A stretch of DNA of 42,349 nucleotides from a bacterium (GTDB lineage Bacteria; Spirochaetota; UBA4802; UBA5550). Within the stretch, counting starts at the first letter, position 1. Each line of letters opens with the position of its first letter. Of this stretch, positions 40,759 through 42,349 are shown piece by piece. Below the pieces are notes generated by a model. That model was not told where the DNA came from and made no database searches. It saw only the letters and a program-made list of their open reading frames with translations. The position numbers and the translations under genes were made by a program. The stretch lies in NCBI GenBank assembly GCA_024224995.1, contig JAAENB010001192.1, positions 1-42,349 on the forward strand, read 5' to 3'.

Positions 40759-40848
40759 GACTACGAATCCGTAGGCCGCAGCTTCGAATCCTGCCGGACG
40801 CGCCTCGAATACACAAAAAAGACGAATTGTTTAATTCGTCTTTTTTTT
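40759..40848 (+). repeat. Partial tRNA-Arg copy plus terminator (candidate attachment-site duplicate)
   Basis: GACTACGAATCCGTAGG (40759-40775) repeats the tRNA-Arg anticodon arm exactly. The T arm differs (GCAGC-TTCGAAT-CCTGC against AGAGG-TTCGAAT-CCTCT). From CGGACGCGCCTCGAATA onward, including AAAAAAGACGAATT and the terminator, it is again nearly identical. The 5' acceptor strand and D arm are absent, so it is not a tRNA gene. Changes on both sides of the T stem suggest descent from another tRNA-Arg allele, as when an element brings its own tRNA 3' end. Confidence 0.75.
40815..40848 (+). terminator. Second copy of the tRNA-Arg terminator
   Basis: AAAAAAGACGAATT - GTTT - AATTCGTC followed by eight T residues; the loop differs from the copy at 39656-39688. 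Confidence 0.8.
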
Positions 40849-40973
40849 ATGCCTGATAAAATAAATAATTTTTTGAAACCCGGCGAAAAGAATGTCACGA
40901 ATGGGCTAAAATCGTCACTTATATAGTAATATCTTATAAAAAAAAATTATTTTATTGTGAAGGAGAATCGTAT

Positions 40974-41579
40974 ATGAGTCAAAGTAGATCCCATTTTTTC
41001 CGGATTTTATTGCTTCTGGTTGTTTCAGCCAACCTGTTTTGCGTAACTATGGCCAAAAAGCCGGAATTAAACAAAACAGCCTCAATAGAAGAAAGGAAAA
41101 TATCATATGAAAAGAACAAAATAAATAAATCGGAGAAGTTGTTTGGAGGGTACATTATTGATAATAAAGAATACGAGAATGGGGCATTAAAACCATTATT
41201 TACCGATAGTTTTTTATCAGCGGAAGTCCGTGATAACTGGAGTATGTATAATGGCTTAACTATAACATCCGGGGTTTTTGGCGGAGTTGCCGGAGCCTGT
41301 CTCGGCTGGAACATCGGCACGCTTGCGGCAGGGGGAGAAACAGAACCGGTTTTATGGGGAGTGGGAGCCGGAACTCTTGCCGTAGGCATAATAATCTCTT
41401 GTATTGCGGATTCATACCTGGACGATGCAGTAAAAGGCTATAATATAGACTTGAAAACAGAGCTGAATATTGCGGACCAGGCAGCTCTTCAATCCGGGGG
41501 ACAGTATCCTGTATATGGAATGAGTTCATTATTTACGGCTTTGCCGGGATACCGGGTTTCGGTGACGTATAAGTTTTAA
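40974..41579 (+). CDS. Exported protein of unknown function
   Basis: 201 residues with a strong GAAGGAGAATCG site. A signal peptide (FRILLLLVVSANLFCVTMA) is followed by a Lys/Glu-rich stretch (about 30-65). Two glycine-rich hydrophobic segments, ITSGVFGGVAGACLGWNIGT (about 96-115) and LWGVGAGTLAVGIIISCIAD (about 127-146), could span a membrane or form a hairpin. It ends PGYRVSVTYKF, with a C-terminal Phe and alternating pattern as in outer-membrane proteins. Family not recognised. It stands alone, directly after the tRNA-Arg partial copy, and has its own terminator. Confidence 0.75.
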   Translation: MSQSRSHFFRILLLLVVSANLFCVTMAKKPELNKTASIEERKISYEKNKINKSEKLFGGYIIDNKEYENGALKPLFTDSFLSAEVRDNWSMYNGLTITSGVFGGVAGACLGWNIGTLAAGGETEPVLWGVGAGTLAVGIIISCIADSYLDDAVKGYNIDLKTELNIADQAALQSGGQYPVYGMSSLFTALPGYRVSVTYKF

Positions 41580-41583
41580 CGTA

Positions 41584-41629
41584 AAAAAAGACGAGTCCCC
41601 ATTGGCCTCGGGACTCGTCTTTTTTTTTT
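41584..41629 (+). terminator. Strong terminator between convergent genes
   Basis: GACGAGTCCC (41590-41599) and GGGACTCGTC (41610-41619) form a 10-bp stem, flanked by seven A residues and ten T residues, so it works in both directions for 40974 and the minus-strand gene at 41675. Confidence 0.92.
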
Positions 41630-41674
41630 GTTCCATCTTGCCGATTTTCGATACGCAGCAGGTTTAATACAGAA

Positions 41675-42031
41675 TTAATCTGCCACATAGAGACCGGCAT
41701 AGACACAGTTATCAGATTCAGAGTGCGATGGTCCATGGGGAAAATCTGCTTCAATTGTTGCGTATATCCAGGTGGCAAATTCATCATTATTACATGCTTT
41801 TATGTAAGCACTAATATTTTTATTAAATGTTTCATATTCTATAGTCAATTCCCACGGAAGACTTACATTTTCAATTGTAACATCCCCATTATCAAGAGAG
41901 TAAGTAATTGTTACATCTTCGGAGTCCCCGGTAACCTTGAAAGTGACAGGTTCAATTGAATGGCATGCAATGGTGGATATCAGACTTAAAATGATGAGTA
42001 TCGGGATCATTGTTTTGGTTATTATTTTCAT
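41675..42031 (-). CDS. Small MmpS-like lipoprotein
   Basis: 118 residues from MKIITKTMIPILIILSL (GGAG eight bases before the ATG; an in-frame ATG four codons earlier is the binding-site region itself). The signal peptide ends with lipobox STIAC. The mature domain of about 95 residues reads VTFKVTGDSEDVTITYSLDN, VSLPWELTIEYETFNKNISA and FATWIYATIEADF. The order (V-x-G-x-x-D-V-x-IxY, then LPW, then a final I-x-A-x-I) resembles the MmpS/transport-accessory beta-sandwich, an assignment made from memory. Three cysteines in all, one lipidated. Likely surface lipoprotein, role unknown. Confidence 0.65.
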   Translation of the reverse strand: MKIITKTMIPILIILSLISTIACHSIEPVTFKVTGDSEDVTITYSLDNGDVTIENVSLPWELTIEYETFNKNISAYIKACNNDEFATWIYATIEADFPHGPSHSESDNCVYAGLYVAD

Positions 42032-42126
42032 TGTTATCTCCATAATTTTGCTTGGTTATACAGATAAAATAGCGAAAAAAGTACCTGTTGAAAATCGATC
42101 AAAGGGTTGATTTTATCCAATTGTAT

Positions 42127-42144
42127 CTCATACTTTAGTATTAG
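42127..42144. promoter_or_regulatory. CATACTTT palindrome upstream of the radical SAM gene
   Basis: CTCATACTTTAGTATTAG, 17 of 18 bases identical to 33632-33649. It abuts the -35 box at 42145, centred near -43, an activator-like position. Confidence 0.6.
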
Positions 42145-42172
42145 TTGTCAATTTTTGCGGTATTAATATAGA
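42145..42172 (+). promoter_or_regulatory. Promoter of the radical SAM gene
   Basis: -35 TTGTCA (42145-42150), 16-bp spacer, -10 TATAGA (42167-42172). Confidence 0.55.
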
Positions 42173-42241
42173 AATCCCGGTTAAATTTTTCCTTGCAGGG
42201 CAAAAAGGAATAAACAATAGTGTATTCTGCGAAATAAAACT

Positions 42242-42349
42242 ATGAAAAAAATCCTTTTAACAGCCATCAATGCCAGGTATACCCATTCAAACCTTGCGCT
42301 ATACTATCTCAAAGAATCCGCAAGGGGTCTTGAGTATGATATCTCCATA
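42242..42349 (+). CDS. B12-binding-domain radical SAM protein, N-terminus only (runs off the window)
   Basis: The first 36 codons, MKKILLTAINARYTHSNLAL then YYLKESARGLEYDISI, are open to the window end. The TAINARYTHSNLALYYL start is characteristic of the DUF4080-type radical SAM proteins, which open with a cobalamin-binding Rossmann-like domain and go on to a CxxxCxxC iron-sulphur site (not reached here). There is no strong ribosome-binding site close to the ATG; AAAAGGAAT lies about 35 bases upstream. Its promoter carries a CATACTTT palindrome shared with the outer-membrane operon. Confidence 0.8.
   Translation, partial: MKKILLTAINARYTHSNLALYYLKESARGLEYDISI

Noticed and set aside
40759..40803. 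Second functional tRNA-Arg
   Set aside because: The acceptor 5' strand and D arm are missing and the T stem has a C-C mismatch.

Overview
This window looks like chromosome from an AT-leaning diderm (Gram-negative type) bacterium. The evidence is the number of signal peptides, lipoboxes and predicted outer-membrane beta-barrels, a TolC-like protein, and sigma70-like promoters. Membrane-anchored AraC and LuxR regulators, a HAMP class III cyclase and many small lipoproteins would fit Spirochaetota. That placement is a low-confidence inference; no rRNA or marker phylogeny is available here.

Layout. 1-2.3 kb: groES-groEL on the minus strand behind a CIRCE operator. 2.4-6.9 kb: housekeeping genes, with pssA-moaC and lysC-ddl as two tightly packed pairs plus an unknown membrane protein. 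6.9-8.1 kb: two minimal-nucleotidyltransferase loci of toxin-antitoxin flavour. 8.1-12.7 kb: a membrane-bound AraC regulator divergent from a TolC / outer-membrane barrel / periplasmic LolA-like operon. 13-15.8 kb: a polytopic DUF418-like acyltransferase and an acyl-CoA dehydrogenase, separated by GC-rich repeat debris. 15.9-20.2 kb: a TPR lipoprotein, a broken YadA-head-like gene, a SAP/DUF6434 protein, a cysteine-rich protein and small unknowns. 20.2-25 kb: adenylate cyclase, a CCA-adding/poly(A) polymerase family enzyme and a five-repeat lipoprotein. 25-31.5 kb is the most accessory stretch: a double-glycine-leader peptide, a metallophosphoesterase with an internally deleted tandem copy, a ParDE-like pair, an SGNH hydrolase and a PaxB-like membrane protein. 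31.5-34.8 kb: two outer-membrane barrels and a membrane LuxR regulator. 34.8-38.7 kb: nadK, recN, a zincin and a TetR regulator. 38.8-40.9 kb: two tRNA-Ser, one tRNA-Arg, and a duplicated tRNA-Arg 3' end that brackets a 1.1-kb segment. 41-42.3 kb: an exported unknown, a small lipoprotein, and the start of a B12-binding radical SAM gene.

Much of the unusual content is non-coding. A composite dispersed repeat (GGTAATCGG / GGCCC-TTT-GGGCC / AAACTTCAAACTT) recurs in intergenic gaps. Two promoters share tandem TTCATTCC half-sites exactly 21 bp apart; one drives a short unknown gene and the other abuts the 5'-truncated YadA-like gene. CATACTTT half-sites lie upstream of both the outer-membrane pair and the final radical SAM gene, next to a LuxR-type membrane regulator. 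A 27-bp element (TCTGAT-N5-AAGGTCAGACGACTTT) occurs before the TolC operon and again before the acyl-CoA dehydrogenase region. The best candidates for something undescribed are the double-glycine-leader peptide, the two paired-site regulatory circuits, and the tRNA-Arg-bounded mini-insert. No complete mobile element, integrase, transposase or CRISPR array was found.
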